The translations under genes were made by a program, and so were the position numbers. DNA of 64,000 nucleotides from Loxodes magnus (lineage: Eukaryota > Ciliophora > Karyorelictea > Loxodida > Loxodidae), in NCBI GenBank assembly GCA_946699065.1, contig CAMPDV010000060.1, positions 620,001-684,000 of the forward strand, in the 5' to 3' direction. Positions 23,579 to 33,857 of this stretch are shown here, piece after piece; within the stretch, counting starts at the first letter, position 1, and every line of letters starts with the position of its first letter. Below the pieces are notes generated by a model. The model ran no database searches, was not told where the DNA came from, and was given only the letters and a program-made list of their open reading frames with translations.

Positions 23579-24503
23579 CTATATTTTATTAATTTAAAAT
23601 AATAAAACTTTTTAATTGTAATATTTTGAATTTAGCAAGATTAGCTTACTATTTTTCCTTATTATCATATTTAAGACTATACTTTTCCATTAGATTATAC
23701 CTATCTATTTTATAATTCTCTCAACCTTTTAATTTAATTATTACCTTCTTTATAATTAAAGCCCTTAATAAATGACATTGTTTTCATAAGCTTTAAACTT
23801 ATTCTTCCTTATATTTTATAACTTAGGATAGTTATATTAATATATTATCCTATCATTTTAAAGGAATATAAGATAAATGTGCTTTTAATAATCCGACTAT
23901 TAATTACATCTTTATTAGTAGTAGCTATTGCTTTGTGCAAAGGTAAATAGCAATATAATAAAATAGCCTTTTAGAAAAGTAGGATTATAGTTCTAACAGT
24001 TTCTATTTGGCTTGGCTTTATAAAGATTTTTATAAGTAGCATGCAAAGAATATTAGTAGACCTCTTAAGAAGTTAGCTTCTATTATTTTAATTATAATTA
24101 AATCGCTAAGTAAATGAGTCTAGCTTAAATAACACTAAATCTAAGATCCATCTCTACTTTTTATATTAAAGAGCTTTTACATTAAATAGCACTTAAAGCA
24201 AATTTCGAAAGAAGCTTCTGAGTAATAGATTAACAAAGTAAGCAAAATAAGAGTAATTTAGATTTATTAATTTAAGTTATAATATTGTGCTTTGAATGCT
24301 TACTTGCAAAGATTCTTCTTTGCTTAAACTAATTAGCAGTCTAAGTTCTTTCCATATAACTTGCTATCTGAATGAAAATGAGGAAGATTAAAGATGGTTG
24401 GAGTTTTAAAATATAGGAATGATGAATTTAAAGTAAAGATGGTATTAATAGTTAGTAGAAAGCAAAATAAATATGAGTGTTTTAAATTTATTTTAATAAT
24501 AAT
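23579..24503. other. Intergenic region, divergent promoters
   Basis: 925 bp between the start of the secreted-protein gene (minus) and the start of the uS10 gene (plus). Two overlapping frames near 23,870-24,290 look superficially protein-like but have no good start and AT-driven composition, so neither is called. Confidence 0.5.
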
Positions 24504-24869
24504 ATGGAAGAGCCGACTGAAAAGACAAAGGGAAAGGGTGAAGCTTTGGATGAGAAACCCAGTAGAATTCGCTTTACTTTGACTTCTCGCGATGTTAGAG
24601 CATTAGAAAATGTTGCTTCTAATCTTGTGAAGTCTGCTAAAGAGAGAAAGCTTGATGTTAAAGGACCAGTACGATTTCCCACAAAAACTTTAAGACTTAC
24701 CACCAGAAAAAGTCCTTGCGGTAATGGTACTGCAACTTTTGATAGATGGGAAATGAGAATTCATAAAAGAGTAATTACTCTAATTTGTCCTTCAGAAACT
24801 ATTAAATAAGTTACAAACGTCACCATTGATCCTGGAGTTGAAATAGAGTTAGTAATTGCTGATGTTTGA
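24504..24869 (+). CDS. RPS20: 40S ribosomal protein S20 (uS10)
   Basis: 121 residues, ATG 24504 to TGA 24867-24869; animal RPS20 is about 119. Diagnostic stretches are [59 protein letters not shown] and the C-terminal [15 protein letters not shown]. It is a small-subunit head protein. One in-frame TAA is Gln (ETIKQVTNV), where a standard reading would truncate the protein at 101 residues. The TGA falls exactly at the family's normal C-terminus, so this gene is a clean proof that TGA is a true stop here while TAA is sense. Confidence 0.97.
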
Positions 24870-25083
24870 GACTTCTATACTTTTAATTTAACCTAAATCA
24901 TTAATATTTTTATTTACACCCGATAAATCTATTTATTTACATTTGCTGCCTTACCGTATACTTAAATGTTAAATAATTAATATAGATTTAAATCAAGGGG
25001 ATTTTAAATACTTTAGTAAAGCATGAATTTTAAATTTAAAGTAAAATATAAATATAAATATCAAGTTGTTCAATAAAGATAAA

Positions 25084-26753
25084 TCACCTTGCAGATTTTG
25101 AACCATTTGCTGTCTAGACTGTTGGGTTTTTTGGATTATTTCATGCTTACTTAGTGTTAATATATATAATTGATCTTCTAGCATTATCAGCACTTGCCTT
25201 TCTAAGTTTTTTAAGTTCTTCCTTCTACTTAGCTTCCTTAATAGCTTCTTCTTTCATTTTGATTCTTAACTCCTTAAGTTCAGTAAAATCACTTTCATCC
25301 TAGTTTAGATCCTTCTCATCTTCTTCTACAGGAATAGCAGCAGGAACTCTAATATTTTTACGCATAAACTTGGATTCTTTTAGTTATTTCTAAGTAAGAG
25401 CATACCTATAATTACTCTGAGTTCTTTTTAAGTCTAGATTCTATTATTTCTTGAACATTTAGTTTATCTTCTATAAGTTCCTGCACTCCATTATCTACAA
25501 GTTCTGATATTTCACTAAAAATTTTTAGCAATTAATCAGTTCTAGGATCTATATATTTTTCTGGCTATGTAGTTTCCTATCCAATCTATATAATCAAATA
25601 CATTTTTTTTTATTCTTTAAAGAGTTTTTTATCCTCAATTAGCAACCTATTCATATATGGACTTTGCTTTTGCTTATCTTTCTTTAAGATCTTGATGCTA
25701 TTTTTGAAGTTCGTGCAATTCATTTTGAACTTCTTCAATTTAGTCTTAGGTATAAGTTCTAGATTCTTTTTATTCAGTAAATTCTAAATTTTTTAGAGTT
25801 TTTCTCATTTATTCGTTACCCTCTTTAAGCTAGTCAAGTTTTTTTTCAGCAACCTCGACATCAGTTAATAATTGCTTGTAAGTTTAATCTCTATCAAGGA
25901 ATTTTTCAACAATTTCATTCATATCAGCAATGCCAGTTGTACTCTTTACTTACTAGTAAGCTTATTCAATGTTTTTAGATTTTTTTTCTTCCTTTTCAAG
26001 AACTCTTTTCAGAATAAAATGCCAAAACTTATGTACCAATAATTAATCTCTCATTTTTGTTTCAACAGATTCTTTATCTTCTTTACCTCCTACAACTTCC
26101 ATTATTTCACTTTACTTCTTCAATTATATTTCACGTTCAATAGCATGTGCTTTACGTTGCTAAATGTTTCTTTCAAGACTTCTTAGTTTTTATTCTTTCA
26201 TTTGAATGTCAAGTTACATATTTTTCTTTGTTTCACTAAGAGCCGCTTTTGTAGCTTACTTTTTCTCTTTGAATTTTTTTGTTTTTTCATGTTCGTTAAA
26301 TAGTTCCTACTGCCTGAAATCAAGTTGATCCATTAATTAGTTAGCTTTGTATTCTTATGCTATTTTTTCCTACTTAAGTCTGCTTAGCATATATTTATAC
26401 TAATCTTTCTATAAGCAAGCTTCCTCAAATTTTTATTTAGTTTCCTGTAAGAGGAAAGTTAAATTGTCTAATTTAGATTGCATATCTTATACAGTGTTTT
26501 CACTTCTCTTTTCAAGCTTGCTAATGTTATTAAGTTCATACTTAATTCTATTTAGTTCGTTCTGTCGTTTAGTAGTCATTTACTTAGCAGTATCATATTT
26601 CTTTCTTATACTTGAAAGCTGATTATTCACTTCTGTGATTTCCTCTTCTTATTACTTTAAAAAAGACTAATCTTAAAATGAAGGAGAATCTGGAGTTTTA
26701 AGCCTTCTATGCTTAGTATTAGGGTTAACTTGATTCTTTTTACTTTATGCCAT
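25084..26753 (-). CDS. Outer-dynein-arm docking complex protein, ODAD3/CCDC151-like, 2 introns
   Basis: Three exons (26753-25602, 25585-25406, 25389-25084) joined across two 16-nt introns give 545 residues ending at TGA 25084-25086. It is almost entirely coiled coil. Family-like blocks are LDIQMKEQKLRSLERNIQQR, VHKFWHFILKRVLEKEEK, TGIADMNEIVEKFLDRDQTY (like the T-G-(I/V)-x-D-(x)-(E)-(I/V)-V-x-x-F-L block of ODA docking proteins) and SIYEQVANWGQKTL. Such proteins help fix outer dynein arms to ciliary doublets. I favour CCDC151/ODAD3 over CCDC63/114, but not firmly. The tail after the second intron is basic and charged (SKFMRKNIRVPAAIPVEEDE). The gene is convergent with RPS20, with stop codons 214 bp apart. 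Confidence 0.8.
25390..25405 (-). other. 16-nt intron (GTATGCTCTTACTTAG)
   Basis: On the minus strand the 16 bases start GTA and end TAG. Removing them joins EQLQ to KQLKESKFMRK in one frame. Without removal the frame passes into nonsense and several TGA. Confidence 0.85.
25586..25601 (-). other. 16-nt intron (GTATTTGATTATATAG)
   Basis: Removing these 16 bases joins TLQRIKKN to IGQETTQPEKYIDPRTDQLL, a continuous coiled-coil frame. Kept in, the frame reads into TGA-rich sequence. The length, GT/AG ends and internal TTA match the other two mini-introns. Confidence 0.85.
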
Positions 26754-28223
26754 TACAAAAGTTAAGAAAAAGGATTTTCAAGCAATATTTAAAAATCATA
26801 ATTGATAAGAACTTTATTAATAATCCTTCATCTACATCCTACTAGTATTCTTTTACATCTATTCTTATTTAATTTATCATTACTTACTTCAGTCCCCTTC
26901 AAGGTTTCTCAATAAATGCAATTAAATATTTAGATAAGCCAAAATATACAAAAGAGCTTACATTTATAAAGCTTTTAATATATTTCTGATTTTATTAGTA
27001 AATCAGATAATTTTTATTTGCTTACTAGTATATATTATAATCTCTAACTTTCTTCATATGCTACATTACTTAGATGGGATTAAGCTATTTAAATATCTAG
27101 CTATTTTATAATGAAGTATTGCTTTTATAATAGAAGACTAGAATCTAATTTAGCACGTTGAATAAAGCTATACTTATGGTGTGGCTTAAGTTTACCTTAT
27201 ATAGTTTATAATTTAAATAATTTATCTATTTTTTAAAGATCCAAGCAATGTAAATAACTAAATCCAATTTTCTAAACTTTTCTGTTATATTATCTAATTT
27301 AATTTGTATGCCTATACAATGATTTACAGTTGGTTAAAATAATAGCATTAATTGTATAAATTATTTAATTTCTATAAGAAAAATAACTAAATAAAGCATA
27401 GCAAGAGAGAAATAGCACTATTATCAAGATCATTATGATATTATACAAATTGCTTTTCAATTTTTAAACTACTCTCACTTTATTAATATGGTAAATATAA
27501 GTATTTATGCCTTTAATTTCCTAAGGTATTCAAAGCTGGAGATATAATAAATTAACTATTATACACCTTTTACTTAACGAAAAAGTTATTCCTAATTTGC
27601 TTTTTTAAGAATTAAAATTAAGTTTATTTTAATAAGTTTAGTTACTTAGACTAGTTAATATAATACAATGAAATAGCTATAGTAAAGATATATTTGATAG
27701 TGATTAAATTCTATAAAATGATTTAGAGTGGTAAGTAATAATATTGCTAGTGAATCTAAAAAATATCAATTCCTTATATTTGAGCTAATAATTACCTTCA
27801 TTCATTTTGTTCTTTTTGAATACTAAGTCTCATATCAGTAGTTGAATATAGGGAAATAGCTAAATTAATAATTTAGAATTTTAAAGCAAATTAGCTTATA
27901 AAGATAAATATTAAAATATCTTAAATATTTAAAACTTAATTTATTGCTAGGACTTATTATTTTATATTAATAAGGCAATATTTTAAAATTAGGTATATCT
28001 AAATATAATTCTTATTTATAGTGACTTTGTTTATTAAGAAAATTTTAATATTCAAAGCAAAAAAGTTAATTTGTATCATTTATCTATATATGATGAGTGT
28101 TCTAAAAGCATTTTTAATTAAGTTGCTTAAATTTTTGTGTTTTAAATTTAAGGTTTGCTATTGGAAATTAAATAGCTAACATTTTAACTTATTAATAAAT
28201 TTAAGATTTGTTGTATAATATTT
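26754..28223. other. AT-rich intergenic region
   Basis: 1.47 kb between two minus-strand genes. No coding frame, structured RNA or repeat could be supported. Confidence 0.55.
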
Positions 28224-29123
28224 TCAAAGTCTTGCTTTACCTATTTGAGCAACACCAACAATACACTATTTTCCTCTCTCCATAGTTTGACAGGAAAAAA
28301 TTATATCGTTCTTTTCTTTCCAAAAACTGAATTTAAGAGTTTCTCCTGGAAAAACATGAGAAACAAATCTGGCATGTAAAGACTAAAATAGATTTGGTTA
28401 ATTTCCGCAGAATTCTTTTAGAATAATTCTTGCTGAATATCCATAGAAGCACATTCCATGTAAGATTGGCTTTTCATATCCTCCTATTGCTGCCATATTT
28501 GGATCTGCATGTAGAGGATTAAAATCTCCTGAAAGTCTATAAATAAGAGCTTAATGAACTAATGTCTTTTCGCTTATTTCCTTATCTGGAGCTCTTTTTG
28601 GAATAGAAGGTAAATTTTCTTAAAAAAAGCCTTTATCACCAAAACCTCCAATACCTTTCATCAAGAATTTCCAGTAGTTAGTCTGATAAACTTCATCTTT
28701 ATTTGCAGGGTTAAAAATTTTATGCTCTAATATAACTAAGGCACCTTTACCCTTATCTTAAATATCCAATATCTTCTAAGAACTTATAACTGTTCCACTT
28801 GTTGGCATCTCTTTGTGGAAAATTTATTTTTATTCTCCATGTAGTATAAGCATAGGGTTGAAATCTGGAATTCCAGAACATTAATTTAATCTATCTATCC
28901 AACTAGCATCTATCGGATGAAGAACCGCTCCAAAAGTTGGAATACATTTAAACTCTGGATGAAGTTCATAAGTTAATTATAAATCATTATCAGAAGTTGG
29001 GTTTTCAGCGCCTGCTCCAACACCTAAAGCATACAATGACACTGTTTTTGAAGTATAAGAAACTTCGCAAGTTGAATGCTCAAATCCTCTAACTTTCTCT
29101 GGAATAACCTTTGTTGGCTTCAT
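28224..29123 (-). CDS. Peroxisomal 2-enoyl-CoA hydratase 2 (MaoC/MFE-2 hydratase type)
   Basis: 299 residues, ATG 29123 to TGA 28224-28226. It has double hot-dog architecture. The N-terminal half includes [15 protein letters not shown], as in MFE-2 hydratases. The C-terminal half has the hydratase-2 motif [17 protein letters not shown] (catalytic Asp and His) followed by [15 protein letters not shown]. It would hydrate trans-2-enoyl-CoA to (3R)-hydroxyacyl-CoA in beta-oxidation. In animals and fungi this unit is fused to a dehydrogenase; here it stands alone, as in plant ECH2. The last three residues, ARL, fit the PTS1 consensus [SAC][KRH][LM], so a peroxisomal location is likely. No intron. 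Confidence 0.92.
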
Positions 29124-31390
29124 TTATTTAAATTAACTTTTATACTAATTTTTTACATTTTCCCCAAATTACTTTCTAAACTTCTCTCTATTCCTATTTT
29201 CCTTTCTTACTCTAAATTACTCCAATTATTCTTATAAAGTATAAAATTATCTTCTATTAAGTTTAAAGAAAATCATAATAATGTTTAAAGGACATAAATA
29301 GATATTTTTGTATAATTCTTCTTTATCCAAAAGCTATCTATATTTTTAGATATTGAGTATAATGATTCATAATAGTTCTACTATACTATAATCAATATAT
29401 CTAAACTTAATTTTAATAACTTTAATTAAATATAAAGAATTTACTTAAGCTACATTTTTAACTTATTTAACTTAATTAAACCGCAAACTTAGATGAAAAT
29501 ATTAGTATTTTATCTTTTTATAAAGATTATTTTTATTTATTATATAAATTTCTTTTGATTCTTTTTATTATTAAATATCACTAAAATATAAAAATAAATA
29601 AATAGTTAAATCCTTTTAAATATTAGCTCTATAAGTAATTTTATCATACAATTACTATTAATTAGCAAGCTATAATAATTATGTTCTTTGCTTATACGAA
29701 GCAGAGTGAAATATAGTTTAAGCCTCATTTATACATATATCCCTTTTAATAAACACTCAATTTTATTTAATCTCATCTAAGTTATTTTAGGATTGCCAAT
29801 GATTCTCTTTTATAATAAATAAGATTATTTACAAAGCTATAATAAATAAAGGGACTATAATGCTAAAAAAGTAATAATTATAATAAAATAAACAAGGATA
29901 TAATACAATCAAAGGATATTCCATTATCAGTTAAAAAGTAGATAGCTATACAGTAATAATCTATAAGAGCTTTATTATTTAGTAATATTGCAATATAGTT
30001 GCATAACTACTTGGAATTATCACGCAAATTAAGCTAAAATACAAATTTATGCTAATTAAATCTCAAAGTCTCAATCATCATACTATATATCACAACCTAG
30101 AAAACTATATAAGCTTGAAAATTAATATATTATAAAATCTTTAGTTATAATAGCTTAAGTATACTTATGATAAAAGGAATTCTAATTAAAGCATTATATC
30201 TAAAAGGAATTTTAAAATTATTAAATTTAAAGTTTTAGTCTAATTTTTTATGCTTAATTTCTTAAATATCCTTTTAAGATTAAATAGGTAATGTTTACTA
30301 ATCCAGTTAAAAGGATAAAAAAAGAGATTTTATAACTTCAAAATTTAATTTAGAGTATTAAATTTCATAAAGGAAACTTGAGCTTAATTGATTTAATTAA
30401 AAATGAACCGATTTGTTTAACTTGATAAAGATTAAAGTTAACTCAATTCATTCAATAAGGCTAGAGAGGTTGAATTAATCAATTTAAATACCTTTTAATA
30501 ACTTATAGTTCTTTAAATACTTCAAGGAACATAAAACTTTAGAAAAATATTCGTTCTACATTTCTAAAACAATTCAACTATTCTTTATAGTTTATAATTA
30601 ACTATAAATATGAAGGCTAATATTGACTAGATTAATAAATTTAAAATGCACTTAATATATTATAATACATCTAATTACTATAAATAATAGAGTGAAAGCC
30701 AAATTAAACGTTTGCAATGCTTTGTATAATATTTTAATTTAATTAATGTATTAATTTTATAATACAAGTAGATAGTTATTTTTGCATATGATACTATTAT
30801 TTATGGAAAGCAACTGTTTAAGAATCAAATATACTTTAGTGCTTCATTTATTGTGATTTAGTTAAAATTAAATTATTTTTAGTTCTGTGATAAGTATAGA
30901 CTTATACATAGAATGAAAGGAGTTTTACTATATCTAGATGTGTAAATCATTATAATAGAGAGAAAATAAAAATGAACTTATCAAATATTCAATAATATAC
31001 AGTAGCATAGCTTAGAGTGTAAATAAAAGAATTGCTATACCAAATACTAAATAATTAGAAATGATCTAATCTGATTTAGTAATTGTTAGATGGTTAGTTT
31101 AAATATTATATTAACATACTGATTTTTGGAAACTTATATTATATGATTAAATTAAATTAGAAATAACATACACACCCTAGCAGTTGTCGTGCTGATGCTC
31201 AAAAAAAAGAGCTAGAGTATTTTAGTATCTGGTGTATCTGGTATTTATAGTCAAAAGCAAAGTTAGGTTTGCATAGTATTTTTTGTTAAAACTATCTTTC
31301 TTATAAACTTTAAAAGTAGTACAAAAATAAGGTTGATATAATTACTTCATTAATGCAGGGAATTAAAATTAAAGGTTATATAGAGATTAA
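29124..31390. other. AT-rich intergenic region (divergent promoters)
   Basis: 2.27 kb between the hydratase start and the carrier start. It is AT-rich throughout except for the GC-richer, foldable segment at 31172-31284, listed separately. Confidence 0.5.
31172..31284 (+). ncRNA. Possible small structured RNA ending at a T6 run
   Basis: A GC-richer island in AT-rich DNA. It can form a closing pair ACACC (31173) / GGTGT (31231) around two hairpins, AGCA/TGCT (loop GTTGTCG) and GCTC/GAGC (loop A8). About 45 nt after the closing stem is a TTTTTT run (31279-31284), which would serve as a Pol III terminator. No match to tRNA, U6, 5S or SRP RNA was recognised. It could instead be part of the carrier's promoter or 5' leader, whose ATG is at 31391. 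Confidence 0.25.
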
Positions 31391-32257
31391 ATGGAAAAGT
31401 CGACTATCTAGTTCGAGCTTAAAATATTTTTATCAGGGTTTATTTCAACTTTTACAACTGCTACTATTTTCTAACCTTTTGACGTTATGCGAACTACTAT
31501 GATTTTGCATCCATTAAATTTCGCACAAACTTTCAAGTTTCTTGCAGAAAAAGAAGGATTAAAAGGATTTTATAGAGGAACTTAGGTAGCCGGACTTAGA
31601 AGTGGATTAGGTGGAGGAATTTTCTGAATTACACTTGAAAGTCTTAAATCGCATAGATCTAACTCTCTTATTTAATAATTTGGACAAGATGCATTTTTAG
31701 CAGGATTTTCTAGAGGTTTTGGTGCAATAATCGTAAGTCCTTTAACAATGGTAAAATCGAGAATGGAAATTCCAGGTTTTAACAAGTATCATTCGATTGC
31801 TGATGGATTAAATAAAATTTTTAAAAAAGAAGGTGTCATGGGTTTCTATTCAGGTTTAATACCTTATTTATGTAGAGATGTACCATAAGCTGCTGTATGA
31901 TATGCTTCTTATGAACAATATCATCATTTTTTCTAAAGCTAATTCCAAATTAATAAAGAAATATGATATTGCAATTCTCTATGTGGAGGATTAGCAGGCC
32001 TAACGGCTCTAGCAATTCTACATCCTTTTGATGTAGTAAAGACAAGAATTCAAGTGGGATCATTTAATAAGAACGTTTAATAAAAATATAGTGGCCTTTT
32101 TGACGCTATTTTCAAAATATTTAACCATGATGGAATTATGGGATTCTATATGGGAATCCAGCCAAGAATGTGTAGGAAAGTTCTTTCTTCTTCATTTTTA
32201 CTTACCGTTTATGAGTTACTAAAACAGATAAGGTTAGATGAGAAAAACAGTTCTTAA
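31391..32257 (+). CDS. Mitochondrial carrier, SLC25A38/Hem25-like
   Basis: Three mitochondrial-carrier repeats of about 95 residues are present, with signature starts QPFDVMR (about 28), SPLTMVKSR (about 115) and HPFDVVKTR (about 213). Each is followed by G-F-Y-x-G type ends (KGFYRGT, MGFYSGL, MGFYMGI). The unusual second-repeat start SPLTMVKSR and the run GFSRGFGAIIVSP closely resemble SLC25A38, the glycine importer needed for haem synthesis. Trp by TGA occurs in GGGIFWITLESL and AAVWYASYEQ. The family end, TVYELLKQIRLDEKNSS, is reached at 32254, where a TAA (32255-32257) follows. The first in-frame TGA is only at 32369-32371, after 37 more AT-rich codons. I end the gene at the TAA because 288 residues is the normal length, but a 326-residue product is possible. 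Confidence 0.87.
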
Positions 32258-32462
32258 TTCTAATGTTTAAATTTATAATTAAATTGGATAATTTCCTTTA
32301 CTTTCTAATCCTATCTTGAAACTAATCTTGTTTAAATTACATTTCTTTATTAAAGAGGCATCAGTATATGATAAGCTTGTAATTTGAACCTATTAAGATT
32401 TAAAATACTAATTAAAGTTGATACAGAGAGGCTTTAGACTGAATAAATAAAATTATTAAAAA

Positions 32463-33857
32463 ATGTCTACACCAACTAGTAGGAGACTTAACTTGTTAGA
32501 AGGTCACCTTTAGATAACTGATAGCAGAAATAATAAAACATTTGAAGTTCCTGTGTATAAGAATTATGTTCACTCATCAGATCTACAAAAGATAAAGCAT
32601 AATAAGCAAGCTTTAAACGTATATGATCCTTATTACCATAACACAATTAATTGTAGTTCCTAAATTTCATATATAAATGGAATTAAAGGCACTCTTAGAT
32701 ACAGAGGTTTTGATATTTTTGATATTAGCTAGAAATGCAATTTCTTGGAATCTGCTTTTCTATTAATTTATGGAGAATTGCCAACAGTTGAGTAACTAAC
32801 TTAGTGGGAAAAGAAAATTAACGAGTAAAGGGATCTCAATTTGGATATTGTTAACATGATCAGCAGTTTTAAAGCAGAGTCTAATCCTATGGGAATGCTA
32901 GTTAGTGCATTTTCGGCCCTAGGAACTTATTTTTCTGAGTAAAATCCAAATATTGTTGGATAGAAAATCTATAACAACAAAAAAGTAGTTAATAAGCAAA
33001 TACACAGAATCTTAGGAATTATGCCTGTAATAGCTGCTCACGTTTTCATGCATAGATTTAAGCAAAGACCTGAAGATATTAACCCTAATCTAACGTATGT
33101 AGATCAGTTTCTATTCATGATAACAGGAAAAATTCCACATCCCATTATTTCAAAAATTTTAGAAATTTTATTTATTCTTCATATGGATCATGAACTTAAT
33201 AATAGTACAGCTATGATGAGGCATTTAGCTAGCACAGGAGTGGATGTTTATTCTGCTATTGCTGGAGCAATGGCTTCATTAAGTGGAAGAAATCATGGAG
33301 GAGCAAATTAATGTGTGTTAGTTATGCTGGAAAAAATAGGCAACGTTAATAATGTCAAAAATTTTGTAAACAAAGTAAAAAGAAAAAAGGAAGAATTAAT
33401 AGGATTCGGACATCCTGTCTATACTAATTATGATCCAAGGGCTAAAATTATCCTAAAATATTTACCTTAACTCTTAGAAATCGCTGGAAAACAGGAATTG
33501 GTTGATGTTGCTAATTATCTAGAATAAACAATTACCAATGATGATCACTTTATTGAACGAAAACTTTATCCTAATATTGACTTTTATTCGGGATTAGTTT
33601 ATAGAGCTATTGGGCTTCCTAATGATTATTTTTCTGTTATGTTTTCAATTCCAAGAGTTGTAGGATGGTTAGCCCATTGGAAAGAGTTTTTAGTAGATCC
33701 TGAAAATAAAATAGTAAGGCCTAGACAGAATTATATAGGAAAGCGAGAACTTATTTATAGGCCTATCAGTTAGTAGGAAGAAAAAGTAAAAGAGGATATT
33801 AACTCCGAAGACATTTGGTATCATAAAAGATACCACATTAGCTCAAGTTTAAATTGA
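32463..33857 (+). CDS. Citrate synthase, peroxisomal/glyoxysomal type with PTS2
   Basis: 464 residues, ATG 32463 to TGA 33855-33857, with a second TGA next to it. Catalytic regions are [19 protein letters not shown] (His near 243), [16 protein letters not shown] (His near 317) and [16 protein letters not shown] (Asp near 373). The substrate-contact block [11 protein letters not shown] is complete. The N-terminal half reads [33 protein letters not shown], as in plant glyoxysomal and bacterial citrate synthases. The N-terminus contains RLNLLEGHL (residues 8-16), a perfect PTS2 nonapeptide (R-L-x5-H-L), at the same place as in plant peroxisomal citrate synthases. It condenses acetyl-CoA with oxaloacetate. 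It starts 205 bp after the carrier's TAA, on the same strand. Confidence 0.96.

Noticed and set aside
25178-25193. A further possible 16-nt intron (GTGCTGATAATGCTAG) in the ODAD3-like gene
   Set aside because: Without splicing, the frame ends cleanly at TGA 25084. With splicing it runs on into AT-rich sequence. It also starts GTG rather than GTA.
31172-31183. ACACCCTAGCA resembles the heterotrich telomere repeat CCCTAACA and could be a telomerase RNA template
   Set aside because: It differs at a core base, only about one repeat is present, and no telomerase-RNA structure could be recognised.
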